From positions 17,107,165-17,171,164 of the forward strand of contig CM065172.1 in the NCBI GenBank assembly GCA_033026295.1: DNA of 64,000 bases. The letters are read 5' to 3'. This document shows, piece by piece, positions 12,651 to 24,400 of the stretch; position 1 is the stretch's first letter, and each line of letters begins with the position of its first letter. The stretch comes from Channa striata (Eukaryota; Chordata; Actinopteri; Anabantiformes; Channidae). A model generated the notes under the pieces. The model ran no database searches. It saw only the letters and a list, made by a program, of their open reading frames with translations, and was not told the origin of the DNA. The translations under genes were made by a program, and so were the position numbers.

Positions 12651-15600
12651 TAGCAATAGAACTGTCTTTTCATCAGGTATTTTTTGTCACACACACAGAC
12701 TTTGTGGAAATCCCCTTTTTTTCATATAATTATATAATCACCTGAGATGAAAATACAAATAACTGACACAGTTTCCTAATTGAGAGTAACCTGATGGGCC
12801 TGAGAAAGGGGAGAGGGAGACATGCTGGAATATGCTGGAACTTTGTATAAATACATCCAAATTCCGATTTAATGCATATCTGTGGGTGAAAGTGAGTTAC
12901 CGAGTTACTTCTTTTCAGTGACTTTTAAAAAGTGACTAGTAAATGTATCTTAGAATGGATGATTGATGATTTCCTTTTGACAAACTGCAGTAAAGCCACA
13001 ATAGTAAACTTTGATCTTATGTACAGTGATGGATGATGCTGATGATTGCAGGGGTCCCACTAACACCTATTTACACCAGAAATGTTTTGGTTCCAAATGA
13101 AAGTTATGTGTCAGCATAGCAGTTATAGGAAAAGACGTATGAGTGGATGACAAAAACCAGATACGTGGTATGGGTGGAAAAAAAAGGATGAAGAAGTGAG
13201 CTGTGTTTTGCATCTTGTTTGATTATTTAGTCATTGATTGTTAGCATCTTAAGTCAAGTAGCATAGAGTAAATAATTCAGTTGTGTGTTAACTTTCTGTC
13301 AGTATTCTGCAAACAGCAGGTCAGTGCTGCTGCCATAGTAAGTCAGAGGAGGACTGCTGCCTTACCTTTGGGATTATAAGCGTTCTGGAATTTGCAAATC
13401 TTGGACTTAGACATTGGAAAAATGTTCTTGTATTTACTGTTATTCCGTTGCTTGATTTTCAATCTAAATTCCTGAGGTAGAGTTCCTCTTCTTATTTTTG
13501 TCTATCCATCTCCTTTTAACATAGTTGACATAACTCATTCTAACCACTGGAGCTGGCACAGGTAAACTGACTGCACACATCACACGGTAATCTAGTCCCT
13601 CAGCAGCTAATTCAACTGAACTTAACGTAACTTCATATTCAAATATGCAGCTTTAACAAACCTTAGAACTTAAAGGGAATCTGCAACCTTTTATGCAGAA
13701 ACCTTGAGCTAAGTACAATTAAAAATGCGACAATTGGATAGTTTGATATGTTGGTGGGACTTACCACTATAAAAAGTCAAGTCATGTCCATCATGTCCAG
13801 TGTTGACAATATAGCCATAGTATGGCTGGAATTGATGCCTTCACTCTAAAAATTAGTATTTTCTATTAGTAGTTTACAATTTTAAGTGGGCTCATGCACA
13901 AGTACCGTCTGAAGTATTTAATTTAGGACACATGCAAAAAAATCACCACTCTCAGCTTTTCATTTTAAATTAAATCCCATTCAGAAAATACACAAATCTG
14001 TTTCAAATCAACATTTTTTTTTCATTATAGTTTCTCCCATGTGTAGTTTCTTATGAAATCACCTCATGTCAAAATAATAATTTCAACTTTACCTTGTTTT
14101 ACAGCTCACAACAGCAGAACAGCTTCAGGCTGTGTATTTCTTGTGTGTTGTCACATAAATATGACTATATGGGTTTGTCAGGCTGCACTTGGATCCATGA
14201 ATATATGACGCCCACACAGAATGTTTTGAATTAAACATAATGTTCTAATTATGAGACAATATTTTCAGGTTTTGCATCCTGTTTTAATTCAGATTTTTCC
14301 AAAGACACACACAAACATACAGTCTGGTTTTCATAACTTCAGGGGACATTACACTGACTTTGATTTATTTCCAGGAGACCTAGCCTAACCTAAAACCAAC
14401 ATACCACAATCTTAAACAAAATGCTTATAGAGAAATTCAGTGATTTTCACGTTGTGACGACGAGCATCTTGTCACTATAAGAAAATCTGTGTCGCCACAA
14501 GGACTGTGTAGTCAGATTTACAGTAAGTCCCCAAAATGTGAGTAATACTCTGACACACATGCAGACTCTTTCTCCTTCTTTCAAAAACAGAGAAAACAAA
14601 TCTGTCCCGCCAGATATAAAATATTAATGTCTGTTGTGTACAGTGGATTATATGGAGATTTGAACAGTGTTTGATTATAAGTCAATGGTAAACACAGCAT
14701 CAAAATTGTTTTGCTGAAAACATTTAAATTTCCAACACTGACTGCTACTTTGCATTCATTTGCACCGAGGGATTTCAATTTTTAATTAATGTTTGTATGA
14801 CTATTACAACACAATGATCGGCATAGTTTCATATACACAGGAAATTGCAACATCACGCCAAATTACTGTGACATATTTGGTTTTAGTTTTAGGCAAGAAT
14901 GTCATCCTGTGACTACAAATCTGCCAAGTACTGTGTGTAAACGAATCCCACATGTGTATCCGCAGGTTTCCTTTCTTCTTCAATGAGATGTAATTGTTGG
15001 GTGTTTTAGGTCTATTACTGGCTGTATGACTTAGTTTTTGAGCACATGCTCTTGTACTTCCTCAAAGTGGCTTAGGATGGAGATTGGAGGGAAAAAAGTC
15101 TAATCCCTGAAAGTCTGCCTCCAGTTTTCCTGCTCCAGTGGAGGACACAAATGACGAGAGCCATTCTGAAGATAATTTACAGGATGATAATGATGCTCTT
15201 CTGTCTGCTGGCGCCAGCTCAAACATATGTTAAATTTCTCCTCAGCTGGAAAACTGTAATTCACAAACAAAGTGAGTGCCAGAGGGATGCAGGAGGTAAA
15301 AAAAACGCTTAAGGTGGGTAATTGTGGAAAAAAACTTGGCTAGTTATAATCTCTATACATACAGCACATACATACAGGAAATACAGTACAGTCCTCATAC
15401 CATAACACCATGTCACATAGTTAGATTTTAAGCTATTAAAAGTTGCATTGCTGAAATGTAACACACCATCAATTACAGCATCTAGTCTTCTTTGTTAAAT
15501 TTTCAATACCATAACCCCTCGCCCACTCCAGATCCTCCACACCATGACAGTAAACAGCAGGGCAGACCTGGAGTGGCTGTGCTAATGATAAGGAATGACA

Positions 15601-15760
15601 CACTAAGGAAAAACAGGTTGTTAAAAAGCAGATGTCTGCCCTGGTTTACAGATGGGATTGATGTTGACATGGCTGGAGGTGATAGTGTAGGTTCTACATG
15701 CAAGTGGAAAAATGTATGTGCTCTAATGAGACTGGCTGGCTGAGACTGTAGCTGCAGCTG
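12651..15760. other. Intergenic, no gene seen
   Basis: AT-rich DNA upstream of fmod with only short open frames of no recognisable content. No RNA gene or long repeat was seen. Distal fmod regulatory DNA could lie here but cannot be identified by eye. Confidence 0.55.
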
Positions 15761-15766
15761 TGGAGA

Positions 15767-15794
15767 GGGGGGGCGGGGGGGGGGATACTATATA
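15767..15794 (+). promoter_or_regulatory. fmod: Probable fmod core promoter: G tract plus TATA
   Basis: A G7-C-G10 tract (15767-15784) is followed at once by a TATA-like TATATA (15789-15794). A start about 25-30 bases downstream would open the untranslated exon that ends at the splice donor after 15877. The G tract could bind Sp/KLF factors or fold as a quadruplex. The assignment rests on position and motif only. Confidence 0.5.
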
Positions 15795-15819
15795 CCAGCA
15801 ACGTATTCCACTCAGTCTA

Positions 15820-15877
15820 AGGACGATACAGGCTACGTGAGCAGGCAAGGAGGTTGTCATCGCTGATCAAAAAACTG
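15820..15877 (+). other. fmod: fmod noncoding first exon (5'UTR)
   Basis: The segment ends in ...AAACTG followed by a consensus donor GTAGGT at 15878. A matching acceptor (TTTTCCATCAG) ends at 16057, five bases before the fibromodulin start codon. A spliced untranslated first exon is normal for small leucine-rich proteoglycan genes. The 5' edge is estimated from the TATA box. Confidence 0.5.
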
Positions 15878-16062
15878 GTAGGTACCCTATAGATTCTTTA
15901 AAAAATGTGGGAGTGGAGAGAAAAGAACTGCCTCAAATGTCAACATCAGTGTTAAAACAACTGATTTAATTTAGTCAAAGGTTACAGATTTGTTTTTAAT
16001 TGGTAAGAAATATCTCAATTGTTTTCGTTTTTTTTATTTTTATTGATTTTCCATCAGTGATC

Positions 16063-18618
16063 ATGTGGACAGTTGTTTTTCTCCTTATAATGGGAACAGT
16101 GGATCTGAGCATCGGTCAGTATCACAGCCCGTTCCAGTGGCTGTCTCATTTGCGAGGGCGCAGACGACACGCTGGCTGGCAGGCCGAGGACGACGACTGT
16201 CCCCTAGAGTGCGACTGCCCCTCAAACTACCCCACAGCTATGTACTGTCACAGCCGCAACCTTCAGCATGTTCCCTACGTGCCTTCACATATTAAGTACG
16301 TCTACCTGCAGCGTAATCAGATCGCAGGCATCCAGGATGGAGTGTTTGACAATGCCACCAGCTTGGTCTGGGTTGTTTTATTTCACAACAAGCTCCAATC
16401 GGACAAGATTGGCAAGAACGTCTTCACCAAACTCAAGAACCTGGAGCGACTGTTCTTGGATCACAATGAGCTTAGTCACGTGCCTCCCAACTTGCCCAAT
16501 TCCATAACAGATATGCGACTTTGTCACAACAAGATCTCAAAACTCCTGCCCAACTCATTCGAAGGGATGTTCAACCTCACTACCCTTAATCTTCAAGCGA
16601 ATGACATAGAGGATGTGGGAAGTGCATTCAAGGGACTGAAGTCTCTGACCATGCTGGATATGAGAAAAAACAAGCTGAAGAAAATCCCTAACAACCTCCC
16701 TGAGCGACTGCAGCAGCTCTACTTGGAGTTTAACAATATAGAGACTGTACCGCCTGGCTTTTTCACCATGTATCCTGAACTGCAGTTTGTCCGGTTGGCT
16801 CACAACAAACTAACCGATAAAGGACTTCCAGCCGGCGTCTTCAATGTCAGCACACTAGCTGAGCTTGACCTTTCCTTCAATAAACTGGAGAAGATCCCGC
16901 TTGTCAGTAGCAACCTGGAAAACCTGTATTTGCAAGCCAATAAGATCAAAGGTATGGATGCTTTATACTGTATGTTTGCTGTGTAAAAGTAGCTGAATTC
17001 CAAAATATATTTAAGTCCCAGTGGAACTACATAATTCCGCTAATATAATGTATGACTAATATAATATTTTAGACAGCAGATGAAAATGCTATTCACAGCT
17101 CAATTATGTGCCAAGATGCATAGTAGGCAAACAAATTACGTGTATAGCGGGATGTCATCTACATTGACTAATAGTGGAACTTGATTACAAATCAGCGACA
17201 TCATTATTGACACACCACGTGTGCAATCGTCTTTTTAAATCAAAAATAACAAAAAAATTCTGTGACTTTTCTTTTATATGAAATGACTGAAATTTGATTC
17301 AAAGAATTTGATTTAAGTCTTTATTATTTAGTCCTGTAGTTGACTGAAAGTGGATTCTCCCAGCGCGATTTCCAGTTCTGAAGTACAATAATATCCTGTA
17401 TTTTGGTTTATGTATGTCCTGCTGGTTTTCTCTTTCTCAGCACTTTCTCTAACAATTTCCCTGTGTACACGAGGACGTACTTAACTCTGAGGTAGCTTTA
17501 GGCTTGATGATTCCGTCACAGACATGCTGCTGCTCTATTTACTTTCACATTAACTGCACAAATTTCACAGGTTTTTAGGTACTTTTTAGATTAACAGTAG
17601 AAACCTTTTGAATTCCCGACCTAACCAACTTCATTTGGTAAATAGAAAATCGCACAACTGGAGTCAAGAAGAAGGTTTTGTGAGCAAAACATGTTGGCAG
17701 AGCTAGTTTTTTTCGTTGAAGAGAGCTGGACTCACTCTCTTATCGTGCATCCTTTGAAGATCTTTGCACTTAGGTTTGCTCAACCAGCCCACCCTTTGGC
17801 GCTTTAATGCACTCCAGTTGTTTATGTGATTTTGAACTAAAGCGATATTCAGACGTGCACCAGTCCACCCATGCTGTTTCTAGCTGCTTCCTCTTCACAA
17901 CACCATTTAACCGTGTTTGGAAGTGAAACATCCTCCGGGCACAAACCGCATGCAGTACCACTTTGTAAAACTTACAAACGCCACGTTTTTTCTTGACTTG
18001 ATTTTTTTTAAAGTTTTGGCCACACCTAACAGTGATGTAACACTGCCCACTGCGTTCAGGGTGGGGGCTGAGCGTGCAGGAAAGTAGACAATTTCAGCCA
18101 CCAGATGACATCAAATGCAGGATTTGTTTGGAACTGTGTGTTACTAACCCTGAACTGGGGGTTTTCCACAAACACTTTCTTCAGGCACAGCTCAAGCACA
18201 TTCACAAAATGCTAAAGTTCACAAAGAAATAATGTACACTGTATTAACAAATGATCAACGTTTATCAACTGATGTTATTTTATCACTCCGAATCATGGGA
18301 ACATATTTTAGTATGTAAAAGTGTCGGGAGGATTACAACGTGTCACTCATAATTACTTAATGTGGATTTGGTATGATAGCATGCGTGATGTGAATGCATT
18401 ATTACATTGGGTGTTCAAAAGGAAATGTGGCCTCCCTTCAATTTTCTCTCCTCTGGTGTCATTCAGAGTTCTCCCTGAGCAGTTTCTGCAGCACAATCGA
18501 CGTGACGAACTTCTCCAAGCTAAGAATGCTGCGTCTGGATGCCAATAAGATCAGTGCCAAAGACATTCCTGCCGAGGCTGCCTACTGTTTGCGACGTGTT
18601 GCCTTTATTGATGTGTAG
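16063..18618 (+). CDS. fmod: Fibromodulin, class II SLRP
   Basis: Secreted leucine-rich-repeat proteoglycan that binds collagen fibrils. Coding exons 16063-16951 and 18467-18618 (donor G|GTATGG, acceptor TTCAG|AG; phase 1) give 346 residues; the human protein has 376. Signal peptide about 1-18 (MWTVVFLLIMG...), N-terminal cysteine cluster C46-C50-C52-C62 (Cx3CxCx9C, class II SLRP), then a run of LRRs such as LERLFLDHNELSHVP, and a C-terminal ear in exon 2 with SSFCSTIDVTNFSKL and AYCLRRVAFIDV. Family-typical identical stretches include YPTAMYC and GVFDNAT. N-glycosylation sequons: NAT, NLT, NVS. The ATG at 16063 is chosen because an in-frame ATG at 16000 lies inside the 5'UTR intron. The Tyr-rich N-terminal extension of mammalian fibromodulin is nearly absent. 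Confidence 0.95.
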
Positions 18619-21110
18619 TGTTTCCTGATCTCGCCCGCTGATATGTTTCAATTCAGCCAGGGTGTTACTGCATCTGTAACAAATGATTCACTCCTTTTTA
18701 TTACAAAAACGCAGGACTTCTTTTAGTGTTGTGAAGACTTTATTAATATTATTCCAAATGATTAAACAGTTCCACCATTAGTCAACAGGAAATTCCACAG
18801 TTTTATAATCACATATCCACATGACATGCATATGGGTGGCAGAGAGTGATGAGAGAATGGCCAGATCAACAAAGTATACATTATCAGTCACAGTTTTCTG
18901 GCTAAATAATCTTCTAAACAAAAATAAGTTGCAGCTGAACCTGTGCGAAACTGGTATCATGAATGGTCAGATTCAGTTTGGATCTTTGCCTCCACCATGT
19001 GGCATAAGCTGATAAAACAGCAGGTTGAGCACAGACAGTTTTTATGTTGTTTGTTTCACTGGGTAACTTCTCAAATATTGGCAGCAATCAATTAGCTGTT
19101 AATTGTACTTGCTGTTACATCTGACTAATGTATTAGTACATTTCTATTAACATTTAATACAATCGGATATATATGTAACTGATCTGAAACAGAGCTGCAG
19201 CCCTTCTTGTTTTCCCACTTTCCCTGCGCTACTTACTGCTGATTTTAAGATATCTGAATCTGGATGACAGGGGTTGTGCAGGGATAGCTGGAAAACATGC
19301 GGCGCTGCGGTTCTTAAGGCTCAGAGTTCAAAAGTCCTTCTTCAAAAGAGACACAGCTAATCAAAAATTCATTTTGTATACTGCGTTCACTGTTACATAC
19401 CTTTTTTAATGAATTTAAAAAATGTGTTTATATTTTTCTGACCCAATGTGTATCGTACTATATTTCTCATACAAACACATGCTTGGCAAAGCGCTTAAGT
19501 CATATTAGGACAGTTTAAGCTGTTGTCATAGTTTTATGACATCGATGACTCAGTTTAGATCCATTTAGTCATTAAGCTAGATTATGCAGCTGAAAAGTTT
19601 TGTACATTTTGGAAAATATTCTATTTCCATTTTCACCTGGCCACTGAATACCTGTTGGCAGTGATTCTGTGTATTTATAGCAACAACAAGACTCTTTCCT
19701 TTCATTTGGAAGTAAGGGAGGAGGAGAGGTTGGGAGAGGCAGTTCCTACATATTTATTGTTGAAGACAACTTGCCTTTTCATCTTCCACAGCTGCCTTTA
19801 ATCCTCTGCAGAAAGGCACTAAATTGAATTATAGAAATACTTTCCTTGTTTTGTAATGGAGCGGTGTCTTGGGATAAAGGATGGACCACTGCCAGTGTAA
19901 CAGTGGTTTCCACACTGATAAGCAGTAGCCTGTGAAATTAAGTGTGTTATAGATCATGTTATGTTACAGGCTGTGCATGGTTCTGCAGAGGATGTGGGAC
20001 AGGGTTTTTTTTTTTTTTCTCCACTTCACTTCCTACACAGATTCTTCAGAAACTAAGTAGAGGCCAAAACACATGCACGCAATCACATGTGGGAATCTTT
20101 TGACAGGATTTAGCACTGTGGTCCTCGACAAGACTCTCCTCTACAAATGTTTCATTTTGTCATGTATTGTTCTTTTCTTCTCACAGTCAGACATTATGCA
20201 ATGTGTTATTATAAAACATTAAACTGGGCCATCACTCTGAAATTTGAGTAAAAGTCAAGGAATACACATCCAGTGCCCACCCTCTCCCGCTCCCACAGTT
20301 ATTTATCGCTGCCATGTAATAATGATTATATGTGATGCGTGCATGTCAGTAAACTGTAGTAGCTTGTTATTCGCACCAAATCCTGTCACACCCTCCGAAG
20401 ACATTTAATATTGAAGCTGCAGCAGCGGCTGATGTGCATCTATTGGGATTGTTTCTCCACCTCTCTGCCAGTAATAACAGTTCTGTGTGTTTGACCAATA
20501 ACCCAGTCTCCAGGCTTCATCTTGAAACTATTCATACTGTTTTGCAATAAAACTTGACATGCAAATCTTTGGTCATGACTTTTAGAAATGTGCCCCATGT
20601 AGTGGTCAGCAGAGGAGCTGATAATAAAGGGAACTAACTAGTTTTCAAAGACAACTGTTTTGGCCAGGACCAGAGGATTTTAAACTTCTTGCAGAGTGTT
20701 CAGTTAAACAGGATGCGGCTATGAAGTGGCCAGAGTTACCTGTACTTTAGATGTGATTTCATTGTGCTCTTCAATTACAGTGGTACCTAAACAGTTGGAG
20801 AACATTATATTTTGTTATTGATAGTTAAGCTTTATTATCAATGCAGTGATTGAATAGAGTTAAACTAATAAATAACTTGTGAAAATGTTGGACAAACAAC
20901 ATTACAAACAGTTGGTTAAGTGGTAGCAAATAGAATCACATTATTCAACATACATAACTAGTGTAAAAATAAACTTTTTTAGTAAACTTGAATTATATCT
21001 GCAATAGATAATGCATAAACACAATATACACAGCATATTCTTCTAAAAAAAAGTTTCATCTTTGCTCTCAGTCAAAGCGAAGCTCCAGATTAAATAAATG
21101 AGTATGATAC
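18619..21110. other. fmod/csf1 convergent intergenic region
   Basis: Between the fmod stop codon and the csf1 stop codon, which lie tail to tail. It should contain both 3'UTRs; an AATAAA for the plus strand occurs near 20548, and TTTATT (minus-strand AATAAA) near 20832, but neither polyadenylation site can be proved. No additional coding exon was recognised. Confidence 0.5.
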
Positions 21111-21111
<1 letters not shown>

Positions 21112-21147
<36 letters not shown>

Positions 21148-21212
21148 CCACACAAACACAACCACAACCCCCCCCCCCCCCACACACACCCACACACACA
21201 CACTCACACACA
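21112..21212. repeat. (CA)n microsatellite with C tract
   Basis: (CA)n at 21112-21146, a C-run of about 14 at 21168-21181, then a second imperfect (CA)n to 21212. It lies in or near the 3'UTR of csf1, 280-390 bases past its stop codon. Open frames across it are repeat artefacts. Confidence 0.9.
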
Positions 21213-21495
21213 GACATGCAAACACAATAAGAAAACGTGTTCATGACAGGTTTACAGGTAAGATTTACAGGTTCACAAGTGCTCTGCCTGCTGCTGGAGT
21301 TCTCTTTAGTGCCTGAGGAGAGAAAAAAAGAGAACCTAAAATGTGTAGAATACAAACACACATCTGCACTACAGTCATACTGTACATTACGGCTGCCTCG
21401 GGCATTTGTTTCAGACAGTAAATCTGTGCCAGGTCCCAGCTGTTTAACTGTTCCTAACACTTTGATGTATGTTTGATGTATGAAAAATACTCACA

Positions 21496-24400
21496 CTATT
21501 GTTGCTCCATCTCCACGTCTTGCAGGTCTCTGATATGATCCAGATGACAAACAAATGCTTTAAGATAATTTGAATTAACTTGGGAACATTTTATAGCTTT
21601 GTAGCTGTTTTTTTCTTACCTTGAGTTTGTGTGTGATCTGTGAGGGTTGTGTGTCTTCTGTTTTGGACAGAAAAAACATATCGAATTAAACTTGCAAAGA
21701 AACGCGTACACACGAAGTGATTAAATCCTTTGAAAACATATACTACAGTTATGACTGATGAAATTTTAATTTAATTTTTTTAATTTTATTTTAGTGCCTG
21801 ATTTTTTTTTGTATTTCCTTTCAGCCTGAGCTGCAACTCAACCTCTATTGGCCGTAACGTCAGTACATGCTTTTTGAAAGGTACCTTTCAGATTTACAGT
21901 ACATGACTGTTTTGCAGCAATAAGAGCAAAGCTAGACCCTGGTTCTCAGCAGGTGGCCGGTAAGTGACAGGATTTATGAAGAACATATTTTCGGCGTTGC
22001 TCTTTATGATTTTGACACATCCTTCTCACTGCAGGCAAACTGTGCAGCATTGATAAGAGTTCCAGGACTTTTGTAAGAGAAAGTTAGTTTGATTCTGGAA
22101 ACTAAAACAGGGTGTGTTTAGCTCCTGTGCAGTCGTACTGTGGTTCTGCCTCCAGTGAAGCTTTGGCATTGACTCAACCAAAGAGGTGCAGATGTACAAG
22201 GCTTTCTATATCAGTGACACTTTACAGCATTCATACTTTACATCATCTGTCTGTCTCTAGCTCAGCCCATTGCAGCAAATAAATGAGGGTCCTTAACTGT
22301 GCCGGGTTACTTCTTGCACATGCATTATACTGAGAAACACTTTAAACCAGCTGTACTGTAATCACAGCGTTTATTCAGCTGACAGTCATTAAAACACAAT
22401 TGTTCATGTGTAAGCACCGTTAAATATGATTTAGTGTGGTGTGGGTGTGAATTATATTCGCTAAGTCAGGCTCGTGAAAAGGCAAATAGGACAACAGACA
22501 CCAGCATGTTGATATGGCCGTTGTTGAGCAGAACTAGTACAGAAGTACACATTCTGTACTAGTAGGCACACATTCTCAGGTTTGGTAGTTACAGAGTCAC
22601 TTTAGTTCTTAGAGCAAGAAGACACTTACCCACACGCTGTGGTAAAAAAGAACATAACTAGTGTGAGTAAAGTCATCTGTCCCATTAAGCATGTTAATGT
22701 GAATTAGATACAACATTGCAGATTTCTAAAGGAATGTTCCACATGATTTGTTATCCTGGCTGATCTCTAACACAACAAGGAAACACTTTATGACAGGCAG
22801 CGAATATATTTCTCCTTCCACATCATTTAAATGAACCAACTGCAAAATTTGATGTAATATTTTTAGTGGCGAAACACACAGGCTCACTGTTGTCCAACTG
22901 CCGGTCACCAGAGTGGTGCATTTCCCTTGTTTGTCTGCCTTGTCAGGCTGATAATGTCTGAAATCCAATTGAAGCTGTAACCAGCTTTTAAATAACAAGC
23001 TTCTGTTATTACACTCAGCTATTTGTGTGGCCATATCATTTAATTGGCAGAAAAGCCCGAAATAGCCCCTAAAATAACCATTATACTGAGAAGAATTATG
23101 CCTCATTAACTTGAAAGAGCCATTTGTTTGCCATTAACCCACCACTCGTGTGGAGCTCTAATGTAATTGTATGCTGAGGGAAGCCTCCTTAACTCCTGGT
23201 GCAGTAAGAGCCGACCTCTGTCTCTCATGGGATCAAGTAAACCAGCCGATCGACGCAACATGTTTATGAAAGGACCAAACTAAATGTGACATTCAGATTT
23301 CAGCACAAGCTAAGACTATCTGTGGGTTACAGGTTTCTCCAGATAATTACATCCCAGACATAACGTGCATCCGATACATATTAGACCTTGGCTCCCGCAA
23401 CTGCTTGACCAAAGCCCTGGACTGGAGTTAAAAAGATTCCCTAAGCCTCTAGTCACATCTCAGTGCATCCATAAGACACAACACAAATTTATCCACAAGG
23501 TATAATAAAATGTAACTTATCAAACTTGACAGAATAAAAACTTTGTTTAGAATCACGTCATATTTTTAGACTCTCCACATGAGCCAAACAGTTCTCAGTC
23601 TTTCTATACAATTTCTTGCATAGATATTTCTTGTAATACAGTTTTTATAAGGAGCTGGGATAAAGTGTTAAACGAGCGTGCCACAGATTGTTTGCTGTTT
23701 TCTTTTCATTTAAACATTTTCCTGCTGTTATTGCTCTTTAAAGCGTTTGACCTGAAAGTTTGGTGTAATCTGTCCTTTTACTAGGACCAATAAGTACTGC
23801 CAGTTTATTTAGATCTGGTAAAGTTATGAATTATACGTGAGTGTGGACAAAACCACACCATCACAAAGCATAATGGGTTGTCTCAAACAATAGCTGACGA
23901 TGTGAAATGGCTTTGGCCGGAAACAAAGCGCACTGTACATTTGCACACCGTGTGCAAATGTACACGTGCTGCCGCTTTCAACACCAAGTCCAGCCTCCTT
24001 CTTGTTTTTTGTATGCTTACCAGTGAGGGGGGGGGGGGGTCGTACTTCTGCAAGAGGGAGTGCCCTAGAGAGCAGAGTAAGGCTGCCAAGGCCAACTTTA
24101 TTGCAATATGACCGGAATGCATGGCTAAACTTTATTAGAGTACATGTGATGTGAAGCTCTTGTACCTTTTGTGTGATAAGACAGTAGATAGTGAGTATGA
24201 GCAGTAGTCCTCCGCAGACCGAGGCGATGATAAAGCCAAGCTTGTACAGGTTTCTTACTGGTCTTCTCTGAGAGGCCGTCACTGACTTCCTGCCATATCT
24301 CTCTGTAAAAATATAGGCACATATTCTGTAATTTAACTCCAGACATTTGCATAACAAATGACAGAATTCTGCAGAAGATTCCCACCTGTAAAAAGAGGTG

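Noticed and set aside
16000..16062. Upstream in-frame ATG extending fibromodulin
   Set aside because: The added residues are encoded by the polypyrimidine tract and acceptor of the 5'UTR intron (acceptor ends at 16057); the ATG at 16063 starts a proper signal peptide.
21043..21476. Several ORFs rich in Val/Cys or Thr/His
   Set aside because: They are translations of the CA/C-run microsatellite 21112-21212.
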